Source of the DNA: Actinoplanes sp. KI2
GTDB taxonomy: Bacteria; Actinomycetota; Actinomycetes; Mycobacteriales; Micromonosporaceae
Reading direction: 5' to 3'
Assembly: GCF_025630775.1 (NCBI RefSeq)
Contig: NZ_JAOSZE010000052.1
Location: 1 to 63,294 of the forward strand
DNA length: 63,294 nucleotides
Shown here in pieces: positions 9,401 to 16,784 of this stretch (the first letter of the stretch is position 1; every line of letters starts with the position of its first letter). Under the pieces are notes generated by a model. The model saw only the letters and a list, made by a program, of their open reading frames with translations, did no database searches and was not told the DNA's origin. Position numbers and translations under genes: made by a program.

Positions 9401-9687
9401 ATCAGCAACGTGCCCACCAGGACGAACCCGGCCAGCACGCGGCCGGCGACGCGCCGGGTCGGCCCGGCCGAGGGCGGGGCCAGCAACCACAGCGCCGACC
9501 CGGCGCCGATGGCGAGCACCGCGGTGGCCCACGTCGTCGGCGTCCAGCCCGGCACGATGGCCACCAGCGTCACCGACCTCAGCGGGTGACCGGCCAGGAC
9601 CAGCAACCCGATCGCGATGGCGCTGCCGGTGGCCACCCGCTGGACCATCACCAGGGGAGTCGGCCGTGCTTCGTGACGCGCCCTCAC
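6487..9687 (-). CDS. Hybrid sensor histidine kinase with two receiver domains
   Basis: The 1066-aa protein has about eight N-terminal membrane spans (to about residue 280), two PAS domains (about 303-415 and 430-540), a HisKA domain with phospho-acceptor His570 (VSHEIRTPMNG), and a HATPase domain with N-box Asn687, DTGIGI at 717-722 and GGTGLGLA at 746-753. Two receiver domains follow. REC1 (about 802-920) keeps Asp856/857 and Lys906 but lacks the N-terminal acidic pair, so it is probably degenerate. REC2 (941-1055) is intact, with E947/D948, Asp991 and Lys1044. It is a membrane sensor able to relay phosphate internally. No Hpt protein or output regulator lies beside it, so the partner is elsewhere. 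The GTG/ATG start is near 9687. Confidence 0.9.
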   Translation of the reverse strand: MRARHEARPTPLVMVQRVATGSAIAIGLLVLAGHPLRSVTLVAIVPGWTPTTWATAVLAIGAGSALWLLAPPSAGPTRRVAGRVLAGFVLVGTLLILFRRGTALSLPFLSITDGSSAAFGYVMHGRPPVRSAMALLMIGLSLLTLDLDARHGHRPAQLLGAAAPLLAGVTTAAAAIGEVSAVPEAKISPMPAPAVLILVGLGVGVVTARPRGLTVQVFGSPYVGGRTVRRLIPGLFAVVVLIGGVMSFIGRTKRPIDGLIVVTAVTGMLVCLYWLLLSAGNLLNEADAQQHALIDELRDQREFSDTVLSSLVEGVVTVAPDRTILSVSPPWCQMTGYSADEIIGLKPPYPWWPSGEITEWREVQLAAFTAGTVTEFEADIRRRDGTRMPCLITARHVQAVGERGRILVATYRDVTERNRNEADRRRMARQLDHFFTMSRDLMCISSGDGYFVRANPAWEHTLGYSIDELVGRRFIEFIHPDDHQSTIAVAARLAAGQSLSVGFDNRYRTRDGGYRWLSWTASPADEEGTIYAVARDVTERKKADEALASARDEALAAAQLKSQFVAMVSHEIRTPMNGVIGLTALLLDTPLDAAQRRYGEAIRSSARALLTIINEILDFSKIEAGKLTLTISDIDLGNLIEEVAQAASAAVGNKDLEVIASYPPGLPARVHGDEGRIRQVLLNLAGNAVKFTRNGHVIIRLDTAADDGDRFTFAVTDTGIGIDQARISHMFEPFTQADASTSREFGGTGLGLAISRQLVELMGGHLEAESALGRGSRFHFTINLTVPAGSELPPPPDTLTGRLLLVAPQPATRQFLTEHLHHWGLITTTVTTAQQALAELARTAADGPGFDLAVIDDLPPELDGAALLTAITSDPALPQPACLLLTRDPASVRSHDIAGRTAVLAKPVGSATLYHGLAAQLRPADEDVRPASPATRATPRKRVLLAEDNEINQLVAVGTLNAFGYDADIARNGVEAVELASSHEYEAILMDCQMPKLDGYQATTQLRNQEPAGRHIPIIALTAGALHEDRRRARQAGMDDFLAKPLNPDELRVTLERWTSHEPSAG

Positions 9688-9751
9688 ATTGAGTAGCCTC
9701 GCAGCTACGCCAGGGGTGTCGCGTCCGTTTGCGGCACCTCGGCCGCCGCAC

Positions 9752-11230
9752 TCAGTCGGTCGGCCAGGTGTGCACCGGCTCGTTGCTCTGCTGGAGAGCC
9801 CAGTAGCGCATCAACATGTCGTGCAGCGCGGCCTGGCGGGACAGACCTCGCCGCACCTCGGCCGTGCAGACCGCCTCGGTCTGCCAGCTGGCCCCGTTGC
9901 GACCCACCCGGCACCGCTCGTCGATCACGCCCAGCAGCCGGTCCCGACAGGTGGGATCGACGCCGAGCCGGTCCAGCCCGCGATACGCCTTGGGCAGCAG
10001 CTCCGTTCGCACGAGCTCGGTCGCCGGCACCTCGCCGAAGGACGGCCAGTTCATCACCGCGGCAATGCCGTCCCGCGCCCCGCGGTGGAAGTTGTCCTCG
10101 GCGGTGGTGAAGCTCAGCCGCGACCAGATCGGCCGCTCCTCCTCGGCCAACTGGCGAACCAGCCCGAAATAGAACGCCGCATTGGCCAGCAGGTCGACCA
10201 CCGTCGGCCCGGACGGGAGCACCCGGTTTTCCACCCGCAGGTGCGGCCGGCCGTTCATCACGTCGTACACCGGCCGATTCCAGCGGTAGACCGTCCCGTT
10301 GTGCAGCCGGAGCTCGCCCAGGTGCGGCATCCCGCCGGCGGCGAGCACCAGCTCCGGGTTCTCGTCGGTCATGATCGGCAGCAGCGGTGGAAAGTAGCGG
10401 ACGTTCTCCTCGAAGAGGTCGAACACCGAGGTGATCCAGCGCTCGCCGAACCAGACCCGCGGGCGTACACCCTGCGCCTTCAGTTCGTCCGGGCGCACGT
10501 CGGTGGCCTGTTTGAAGAGCGCGATCCGGGTCTCGGCCCACAGCCGCCGGCTGTGGAAGTACGGCGAGTTCGCCCCGATCGCCACCTGCACCCCGGCGAC
10601 CGCCTGCGAGGCGTTCCAGTACTGGGCGAACCGGTCCGGCGGCACCTGCAGGTGGAACTGCACGCTGGTGCACGCGGCCTCGGGCACGATCGAGTCGCTG
10701 GCGCTCTGCAACCGCTCGACGCCCCGGATGTCCAGCCGGAACTGCTCTCCCCGGGCGACCGCCATCTCGTCGTTGAGCAGGCGATATCGATGGTTTTCGG
10801 AGAGGTTGGCGAGCACCAGGTCGTCCGGTGTCAGGGTGGGCAGCATGCCGATCAGCACGATCCCGCTGTCCGCCTTCGCGGCCCGGTCGGCGGCCCGCCG
10901 CAGCGTGTCGAGAATCTCCCGCTCGTACGACCCGAAGCCGTCCCCGGTGATGAGTCGGGGCGGCGCGTTGAGCTCGAGGTTGAACTGGCCCAATTCGGTC
11001 TGGAAGGTCGGGTCGGCGAGGTAGCTCAGCACCTCGGCGTTGCGCATGGCCGGCCGCCCGCTGTCGTCGACCAGGTTGAGCTCGATCTCCAGCCCGGTCA
11101 TCCCGTAGGAGGTCTCGAACGCGTCGTCGTCGAGCAGCTGCGCGAGCACGTCGAGACATCGACGCACCTTGTGCCGATAGGTCACCCGGTCCTCGGGTGC
11201 AAAGGCGATGGTTGCCACATCCTTGCCCAC
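9752..11230 (-). CDS. Glutamate--cysteine ligase family 2 (GCS2) protein
   Basis: The 492-aa product shows GCS2-type features: MTGLEIELNLVDDSGRPAMRNAEVL, the FQTELGQFNLELNAPPR segment, TSVQFHLQV and RVENRVLPSGPT. Members join glutamate to cysteine (gamma-glutamylcysteine) or form related carboxylate-amine bonds. In actinomycetes, which use mycothiol, such enzymes are tied to ergothioneine or to unknown products; no ergothioneine genes are next to this one, so its substrate is open. GTG at 11230 is chosen because GGGAGGG ends 3 nt upstream and the protein then begins VGKDVATIAFAPEDR, where relatives begin. The longer open frame upstream to 11320 looks unreal. It lies 64 bp from the sensor kinase start on the same strand. 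Confidence 0.85.
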   Translation of the reverse strand: MGKDVATIAFAPEDRVTYRHKVRRCLDVLAQLLDDDAFETSYGMTGLEIELNLVDDSGRPAMRNAEVLSYLADPTFQTELGQFNLELNAPPRLITGDGFGSYEREILDTLRRAADRAAKADSGIVLIGMLPTLTPDDLVLANLSENHRYRLLNDEMAVARGEQFRLDIRGVERLQSASDSIVPEAACTSVQFHLQVPPDRFAQYWNASQAVAGVQVAIGANSPYFHSRRLWAETRIALFKQATDVRPDELKAQGVRPRVWFGERWITSVFDLFEENVRYFPPLLPIMTDENPELVLAAGGMPHLGELRLHNGTVYRWNRPVYDVMNGRPHLRVENRVLPSGPTVVDLLANAAFYFGLVRQLAEEERPIWSRLSFTTAEDNFHRGARDGIAAVMNWPSFGEVPATELVRTELLPKAYRGLDRLGVDPTCRDRLLGVIDERCRVGRNGASWQTEAVCTAEVRRGLSRQAALHDMLMRYWALQQSNEPVHTWPTD

Positions 11231-11341
11231 GTACCCTCCCGGCACAGCCAGGGACGAAACGAACCTTCGATCACCACCCTGTGAGCGAACATGTGCGCTC
11301 GGTACACCTAACCATCCCATAGCCGGGTACGCCAGACACCA

Positions 11342-11376
11342 TCGAGCCGCCGTCCAGCATGCGGACGGCGGCTCGA
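11342..11376 (-). terminator. Strong hairpin terminator after yceI-like gene
   Basis: A perfect 14-bp GC-rich stem (11342-11355 with 11363-11376) encloses a 7-nt loop just after the stop codon of the YceI-family gene. No long T-run follows, as is common in high-GC actinomycete terminators. Confidence 0.75.
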
Positions 11377-11401
11377 CTGTGGACGATTGGTCTGACTGAA
11401 A

Positions 11402-11980
11402 TCAGTCCTGGCGGATGGCCTCGCCCTCGATCTCGATCTTGATCTTCTTGCCGACCATGACGCCACCGGTCTCGAGGGCCATGTTCCAGGTCAGGCCCCA
11501 CTCCTCGCGGTCGATCTCGGTGTGCGCGCTGAAGCCGAAGACGGCCTTGCCGTACGGGCTGGTGGCGGCACCCTCGAACTCGACGACCAGCTCGACCGGC
11601 TTGGTGACGTCCTTGATGGTGAGCTCGCCGTCGAGGACGAACTCGGCGCCGGAGTGCGACTTGATGCCGGTGCTGCGGAACTCGAGCGTCGGGTACTTCT
11701 CGGCCTCGAAGAAGTCACCGCTGCGCAGGTGGTTGTCGCGGTCGACCTGGCCGGTCTCGATGCTGGCGGCCACGATCGACGCGGTCACCGACGACTGCAG
11801 CGGGTCCTCGCCGACGGTGATGGTGGCGGTCGCTTCGGCGAACTGGCCACGGACCTTGCTGACCATCAGGTGTCGCGCCACGAAACCCACCCGCTTGTGC
11901 GCGGCGTCGAGCACGTAGGTGCCGGCGGCAGGGATCTGCAAACCCTCGAACGGACGGGTGCTGGCGATGGACTCGGTCAT
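11402..11980 (-). CDS. YceI family lipid-binding protein
   Basis: The 192-aa product matches the YceI family, a lipocalin-like beta-barrel that binds isoprenoid or polyprenyl lipids. It shows GTYVLDAAHKRVGFVARHLM at the N-terminus, ATITVGEDPLQSSVTASI, DNHLRSGDFFEAEKYP and the C-terminal REEWGLTWN. There is no signal peptide, so this copy is cytoplasmic, as is common in actinobacteria. ATG at 11980 is chosen with AAGGAA 6 nt upstream; the upstream extension to 12118 overlaps the promoter. It diverges from the MarR gene, which probably represses it through the operator-like repeats between them. Confidence 0.9.
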   Translation of the reverse strand: MTESIASTRPFEGLQIPAAGTYVLDAAHKRVGFVARHLMVSKVRGQFAEATATITVGEDPLQSSVTASIVAASIETGQVDRDNHLRSGDFFEAEKYPTLEFRSTGIKSHSGAEFVLDGELTIKDVTKPVELVVEFEGAATSPYGKAVFGFSAHTEIDREEWGLTWNMALETGGVMVGKKIKIEIEGEAIRQD

Positions 11981-12008
11981 GACTTGTTCCTTCTTTCGAA
12001 GCGCTGGG

Positions 12009-12066
12009 CAACTATATTTGCCTGACGAAACAACTATAGTCCAAGCAACATTCCACTTGTCAAGTG
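12009..12066. promoter_or_regulatory. yceI promoter with MarR operator-like repeats
   Basis: On the minus strand TTGACA (12058-12063) and TATAGT (12033-12038) form a promoter with a long 19-bp spacer, reading into the YceI gene. A palindrome CACTTG-T-CAAGTG (12054-12066) covers its -35 box, and CAACTATA occurs twice in direct orientation (12009-12016 and 12031-12038), 22 bp apart. Together these are good candidates for binding by the divergently encoded MarR protein. Binding is inferred. Confidence 0.6.
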
Positions 12067-12086
12067 ATTGAGCTAGCATCGTTGCT

Positions 12087-12575
12087 GTGAGCACCGACCT
12101 GGACGACCCCCGTTTCACCGCGATCGGCCTGTTCGCCGAGGCCTACACGGGCCTGACCGCCCGCTTCGCCGCGCAGTTCGAGGAGCACCGCCTTTCCCCT
12201 GTCGAGTTCGAGGTGCTGCTGCGCCTCGCCCGCTCGCCCGGCCGCCGGCTGCGGATGACCGACCTGGCCGGCCAGACCTCCCTCTCCACCAGCGGCGTGA
12301 CCCGCGTGGTCGACCGGATGGACCGCGACGGCCTGGTCCGGCGCGAGGCCTGCGTCAGTGACCGTCGCAGTTCGTACGCCGTGATCACCGACGTCGGCAT
12401 GTCGCGTCTCGAGGCGGCGGTTCCTGGTCATCTCGCCCTCGCGCAGGAGTGGTTCATCGGCCAGCTCACCCCCGAGCAGCTGACGGGCCTGCTGGAGTCG
12501 CTGCGGAAGATCCGCGACGCGGTGAACCCGTGCGCCACCGCCGGCAGCGGCACGGCTCCGATCGAAGTGGCCTGA
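12087..12575 (+). CDS. MarR-family transcriptional regulator
   Basis: The 162-aa product has the winged helix-turn-helix of MarR proteins: LSPVEFEVLLRLARSPGRRL, then MTDLAGQTSLSTSGVTRVVDRMDRDGLVRR (about residues 58-90) and the wing ACVSDRRSSYAVITDVG. MarR proteins bind palindromes as dimers and release DNA on binding small phenolic or oxidant ligands. It is encoded back-to-back with the YceI gene, so auto-control and control of yceI are the simplest reading. GTG at 12087 is used; a conventional ribosome site is not evident. Confidence 0.9.
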   Translation: MSTDLDDPRFTAIGLFAEAYTGLTARFAAQFEEHRLSPVEFEVLLRLARSPGRRLRMTDLAGQTSLSTSGVTRVVDRMDRDGLVRREACVSDRRSSYAVITDVGMSRLEAAVPGHLALAQEWFIGQLTPEQLTGLLESLRKIRDAVNPCATAGSGTAPIEVA

Positions 12576-13086
12576 TCTCCCTACACCGAACCATGTCCCC
12601 ACCTTCGGGGACCGCAAACCGGCAGAAGTACCGGCAGAACAGGCCGGGGTGTGGCGCCAAAGGGGCATATCGCCCGGCAGGTGTGCGCCCCGCGGCTACT
12701 GTGATCAGCGCAAGGGGGATGCGGCGCGACCGAGGCGACGTACGGGGCTAACGGGGGAGCCTTGTTTTCGCCGCGTTACTGGTGGGGCGTTGCGACGGCC
12801 GGCGCGTGGGGGGCACGAACGCCGGCCGTCCGCGCCACACCGCGCCACACGGCGCCACACGCCCGCCCGCGACCGGCCGTCCGCACCGCACCGCGCGACC
12901 GCCACACCGCGCGACCGCCGCACCGCGCGACCGCCACACCACGCGACCGCCACACCACGCGACCGCCACACCACGCGACCGCCACACCACGCGACCGCCA
13001 CACCACGCGACCGCCACACCACGCGACCGCCACACCACGCGAGGGCCGAGCGAGACTCCCGAGCAGCGACTCCCACGCGCGAGACG
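12576..13086. other. Non-coding stretch between marR and NB-ARC-type regulator gene
   Basis: This 511-bp convergent gap shows no credible gene. Its right half is a tandem repeat array (separate entry); the left half holds GC-rich short inverted repeats such as GGCCGGCG near 12797 with CGCCGGCC near 12820, which could form a terminator between the facing genes. The long open frames that cross it on several frames are artefacts of the 16-bp repeat. Confidence 0.55.
12895..13042. repeat. 16-bp tandem repeat array, nine copies
   Basis: The core GCGACC recurs at exact 16-bp steps (12895, 12911, 12927, 12943, 12959, 12975, 12991, 13007, 13023), with a tenth degraded copy at 13039. The typical unit is GCGACCGCCACACCAC. 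The first three copies differ by single bases and the later six are identical. There are no spacers, so it is not CRISPR. It sits 45 bp past the 3' end of the NB-ARC-type regulator gene. Confidence 0.9.
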
Positions 13087-15513
13087 TCAGCCAACGGTCG
13101 CCAGGCGCTCCCGCTCGCGGGGCAGCAGCGTGATCCCGCCCGCCTCGCACAGCAGCGTGAGCCGCCGCCGCGCGACCGCCCGATCCTCCTGGTCCGGCGC
13201 GCTGACGATGAGCCCGACCAGCGCCTCGACCACGTCCCGCTTGTCGTGCGCCCCGTCGTACGCCTCGGCCGCCCGGGCGAAACACTCGGCCGCATGCTTC
13301 TGCTCGCCCTGGCTCAGCGCGATCGCCGCCTCGACCACCGCGGCCGGTCCGTCCGGCGGCAGGTCCTCCGGCGGGCGTAACCGCTCCAGGATGGCGAGCG
13401 CCTCGTCGGTCCGGCCCAGCTCGGCCAGCGCCAGCCCGATGGTGGCCCGCAGCCGCCGCCGCTGGTTGGGGTCGCCGACCCGCTCGAGTTCCGGCATCGC
13501 GCCGCACCCGAGCCGCTCGGCCTCCTCCGGTTTGCCGTCCAGCCGGGCCACCTCGGCGAGGTTGGCCATCGCCAGCGCGCGCAGCCGCTCCTCGCCGCAT
13601 TGGCTGGCCAGCTCGTCGACCGCGGCGAGCCGGCGCCGGGCCGCCGCCAGATCGCCCTCGCGAATCTCGTGCCAGGTCAGATTGTTCTCGGCGACGGCGA
13701 TGTCCCGGATCTTGTTGGTCCGGCGGGCCAGGGCCAGCGCCGCGGTTCCGTGCCGGCGCGCGTCGTCGTACCCGCCGACGGTCATGAACAGCCCGGCCAG
13801 CTGGGTGTGCGCGGCGATCTGGCCGCCGACCGAGCCGAGCCGCTCGAACTCGGCCACCGCCGCGGTCGTCGCCCCGATCTCCTCGGCGCCGGCGCCGTGT
13901 TCGAGCGCGAGCTGGGCCAGCCCGATCTTGGCCCAGGCCCGGGTCGCCGGGTCGGCGTCGGCGGTTCGCGGGTCGTCGAGCAGGCGGCGCAGCCACTGCC
14001 GGCCGCTCACGTCCCGCCCGCGGAACCGCCACCAGCGCGGCAGCGCCGCGGCGATCCGCAGCGCGGTGTGCGGATCCTCGCCGGCCGCGAAGGCGAGCGC
14101 GGCGCCGAGGTCGCCGGAGACGTCGTCGAGCCGGCCCGCCGCCTCGGTGAGCCCGGTGCCGATCAGATCGGGCGCGATCTGCTGGGCGAGGTCGGCCAGC
14201 ACTCGGGCATGCCGCCGGCGCGCCTCGGTCAGCTCGCCCTCGGCGGCCGCGCGCTCGAACGCGTAGTCGCGGACGAACTCGAGCAGCCGGAACCGGACCG
14301 TCCGGCTGCCACGCACGCTGAGCAGGCCCAGCTCGAGCAGCCGGTCGAGCAGGTGGACGACGTCCGCGCCGTCGGTCTGCGCGCCCTCGGTGAGCTGCTC
14401 GGCGAGCGCCAGCGACCAGCGGTAGCGAAACATCGCGAGCAGCCGCAGCGCCCGCTGCTCGCCCGGGTTGAGCAGGCGGTAGCTGGCCGCGACGGCGTCC
14501 CGCAGCGTGACCGACGCGGTGCCCGGGCGGTCGAGGTCGAGGACGCGGTCGCCGTACCGGTCGAGGATCTCCGGGATGGTCAGCACCCGGCCGCGGGCGG
14601 CGGCCAGCTCGATCGCGAGCGGCAGCCCGCCCAGGCGGCGGACCAGGCTGACCAGGGGGGCGATCTCGTCGGGCTCCGGCGCGGTGCGGCGGACCCGGCC
14701 GAGACGTTCCAGGAAAAGACCCACCGCCGGGTACGCCGAGACCGCCGCCAGCGTGTTGGGCGTCTCGAACGGCGGCGCGACCAGCGGCGCCAGCGGCCAG
14801 ACCCGCTCGGCGGGCAGACCGACCGGGTGCCGCCCGGTGGCCAGGAACCGCAGCGACGGGATCCGCTCGAGCAGCCGGGTGAGCATCTCGGTGGTCGCGT
14901 CCGGCGACCGCTCGACCGCGTCGACGAACAGCAGCCCGGCTCGCTCGGCGAAGCGACCGACCAGGTCGTCGGGGTGGCCCACGCCGAACGCGGCGGCGAT
15001 GCTGCCGAGGATCTCACCGATCGACGCGCCGTCGGTGATCACGACGCCGGCGACACCGCCCGGGTACGCCTCCGCGACCCGGTGTGCCACCACCACGCCC
15101 AGGCTGGTCTTGCCGACCCCGGCGATGCCGACCAGGGTGAAGCCCCGTGGCCCGTCCGCAGCGGTGAGCCGGGCGACCAGCTCGGCGACGTCGTCGTCCC
15201 GCCCGATCAGCTCGGCGGTCGGCGGGATCTGCAGGAACGAGGTGGGTGGCAGCGGCTCGTCGGCGGCCTGGCCGCGGGCGGCGGCGAGGAAAGCGTCCCG
15301 CTCGGCGCCGGAGAGCCCGAGCGCGGCGGCGAGCAACTCGACCGTGGTGCGCTGGGGACGGGAGGCACGACCGCGTTCGAGGTCGCGGACCGTGCGCACC
15401 CCGACCGCGGCGCGGGCAGCCAGTTCGTCCTGGGTGAGCTTCGCTCGCAGCCGGTTTCGACGCAGCAGGGTATCGAAGCCTGAGCCGCCCGGGCCCGCTT
15501 CGTCTGCCGCCAT
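13087..15513 (-). CDS. XRE-type HTH / NB-ARC-like ATPase / TPR regulator
   Basis: The 808-aa protein has a Cro/C1 helix-turn-helix (about 14-75), an AAA/NTPase core with Walker A GIAGVGKTS at 129-137 and a Walker B-like GLLFVDAVE at 193-201, then a winged-helix region and a long helical TPR-like C-terminus rich in Ala, Glu and Leu (about 450-800). This architecture is common in actinomycete STAND-type regulators, which switch by nucleotide binding and sense a ligand or protein through the repeats. It lacks the BTAD domain of SARP proteins. No biosynthetic cluster is next to it, so its target is unknown. Confidence 0.88.
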   Translation of the reverse strand: MAADEAGPGGSGFDTLLRRNRLRAKLTQDELAARAAVGVRTVRDLERGRASRPQRTTVELLAAALGLSGAERDAFLAAARGQAADEPLPPTSFLQIPPTAELIGRDDDVAELVARLTAADGPRGFTLVGIAGVGKTSLGVVVAHRVAEAYPGGVAGVVITDGASIGEILGSIAAAFGVGHPDDLVGRFAERAGLLFVDAVERSPDATTEMLTRLLERIPSLRFLATGRHPVGLPAERVWPLAPLVAPPFETPNTLAAVSAYPAVGLFLERLGRVRRTAPEPDEIAPLVSLVRRLGGLPLAIELAAARGRVLTIPEILDRYGDRVLDLDRPGTASVTLRDAVAASYRLLNPGEQRALRLLAMFRYRWSLALAEQLTEGAQTDGADVVHLLDRLLELGLLSVRGSRTVRFRLLEFVRDYAFERAAAEGELTEARRRHARVLADLAQQIAPDLIGTGLTEAAGRLDDVSGDLGAALAFAAGEDPHTALRIAAALPRWWRFRGRDVSGRQWLRRLLDDPRTADADPATRAWAKIGLAQLALEHGAGAEEIGATTAAVAEFERLGSVGGQIAAHTQLAGLFMTVGGYDDARRHGTAALALARRTNKIRDIAVAENNLTWHEIREGDLAAARRRLAAVDELASQCGEERLRALAMANLAEVARLDGKPEEAERLGCGAMPELERVGDPNQRRRLRATIGLALAELGRTDEALAILERLRPPEDLPPDGPAAVVEAAIALSQGEQKHAAECFARAAEAYDGAHDKRDVVEALVGLIVSAPDQEDRAVARRRLTLLCEAGGITLLPRERERLATVG

Positions 15514-15613
15514 GGTGCGAACCTATGCACGTATTTCCGTACCGGCGAGCCAACATCCAACCCTGTCGGAAAACGGACCGAAGGCTTGGCAGCAAATAGG
15601 GTGAATGTCCTGG

Positions 15614-16771
15614 TTAAACGCCGAGTCCGCGGGCGATCAGCATGCGCTGGACCTCGGAGGTTCCCTCGCCCACTTCGAGGATCTTGGCATCCCGGTAGAA
15701 GCGGCCGACCGCCGACTCGTTCATGAAGCCGTAGCCGCCGTGCACCTGCGTGGCGTACCGGCTGTTCTCCATCGCGGCGTTGCTGGCGTGCAGCTTGGCG
15801 ATCGCCGCGTACCGCTTGAAGTCCTCGCCGGCCAGCATCCGCGACGCGGCGTCGTAGTAGCCCAGCCGGGCCGTGTGCGCCCGCAACTCCATGTCCGCGA
15901 TCATGAACTGGACGGCCTGATAGTTGCCGATCGGACGGCCGAACGCCTGCCGCTCGTTGGCGTACCGCACCGACTCGTCGACGCAGCCCTGAGCGAGGCC
16001 GACGGCGAGCGCCGCGATCGCGATCCGGCCCTCGTCGAGGATGCGCAGGAACTGGGCGAAGCCGCGGCCGCGCGGGCCGAGCAGGTTGCCGGCCGGGACC
16101 CGGACGTCGTCGAAGGACAACTCGTGCGTGTCCGACGCGCACCAGCCGACCTTGGAGTAGCCGGGCGCCACGGTGAAGCCCGGGGTGCCGGACGGGACGA
16201 TGATCGTGGAGAGCTCCTTGGAGCCGTCCGGGTTCGTCCCGGTCACCGCCATCACGGTGACCAGCAGGGTGATGTCGGTGCCCGAGTTGGTGATGAACGC
16301 CTTGCTGCCGTTGATCACCCATTCGTTGGTCGACTCGTCGAGCACCGCGCGGGTGGCGATCGCCGCGGCATCGGTGCCCGAGCCCGGCTCGGTGAGACCG
16401 AAGGCGGCCAGCCCTTCGCCGCTGGTCAGCCGGGGCAGCCACTGCTCCTTCTGCTCCGCGGTGCCGAACCGGTAGATCGGGGTGGCGCCCAGTGACACGG
16501 CCGCCTCCAGGGTGACCGCGAGCGAGCTGTCGACCCGGGCCAGTTCCTCGAGCGCGATGCAGAGTGTGAAGTAGTCGCCGCCCATGCCGCCGTACTCCTC
16601 CGGGAACGGCAGACCGAACAGGCCCATCTTGCCCATCTGCCGCACCAGGTCGTACGGGAACGACTTGTTCTCGTAGTGCTCGGCGATGACCGCCGCCACC
16701 TGCTCGCGGGCGAAGTCCCGCACGGTGACGCGCAGCGCCTCCTGCTCCTCGTCGAGCCGGAAGTCCACCAT
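15614..16771 (-). CDS. Acyl-CoA dehydrogenase (isovaleryl-CoA type)
   Basis: The 385-aa flavoprotein has the standard acyl-CoA dehydrogenase layout: GLPFPEEYGGMGGD, LTEPGSGTDAAAI (FAD contact), the middle beta-domain ending in DVRVPAGNLLGP, and the C-terminal QVHGGYGF plus EGTSEVQRMLIARGLG. The Glu in EGTSEVQ aligns with the catalytic base of short- and medium-chain enzymes. With a carboxylase and HMG-CoA lyase beside it, oxidation of isovaleryl-CoA in leucine breakdown is the likely role. ATG at 16771 has AGGAG 8 nt upstream. It is 13 bp downstream of the carboxyltransferase gene, as one operon. Confidence 0.92.
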   Translation of the reverse strand: MVDFRLDEEQEALRVTVRDFAREQVAAVIAEHYENKSFPYDLVRQMGKMGLFGLPFPEEYGGMGGDYFTLCIALEELARVDSSLAVTLEAAVSLGATPIYRFGTAEQKEQWLPRLTSGEGLAAFGLTEPGSGTDAAAIATRAVLDESTNEWVINGSKAFITNSGTDITLLVTVMAVTGTNPDGSKELSTIIVPSGTPGFTVAPGYSKVGWCASDTHELSFDDVRVPAGNLLGPRGRGFAQFLRILDEGRIAIAALAVGLAQGCVDESVRYANERQAFGRPIGNYQAVQFMIADMELRAHTARLGYYDAASRMLAGEDFKRYAAIAKLHASNAAMENSRYATQVHGGYGFMNESAVGRFYRDAKILEVGEGTSEVQRMLIARGLGV

Positions 16772-16784
16772 GTCCCTACTCCTG

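Noticed and set aside
12895..13042. Possible CRISPR array
   Set aside because: The 16-bp units are directly adjacent with no spacers, and no cas genes are in the window. It is a plain tandem repeat.
12649..14266. Long rightward frames running through the 16-bp repeats into the regulator gene
   Set aside because: They are opposite a gene with clear HTH and Walker motifs, and their length comes from the repeats.
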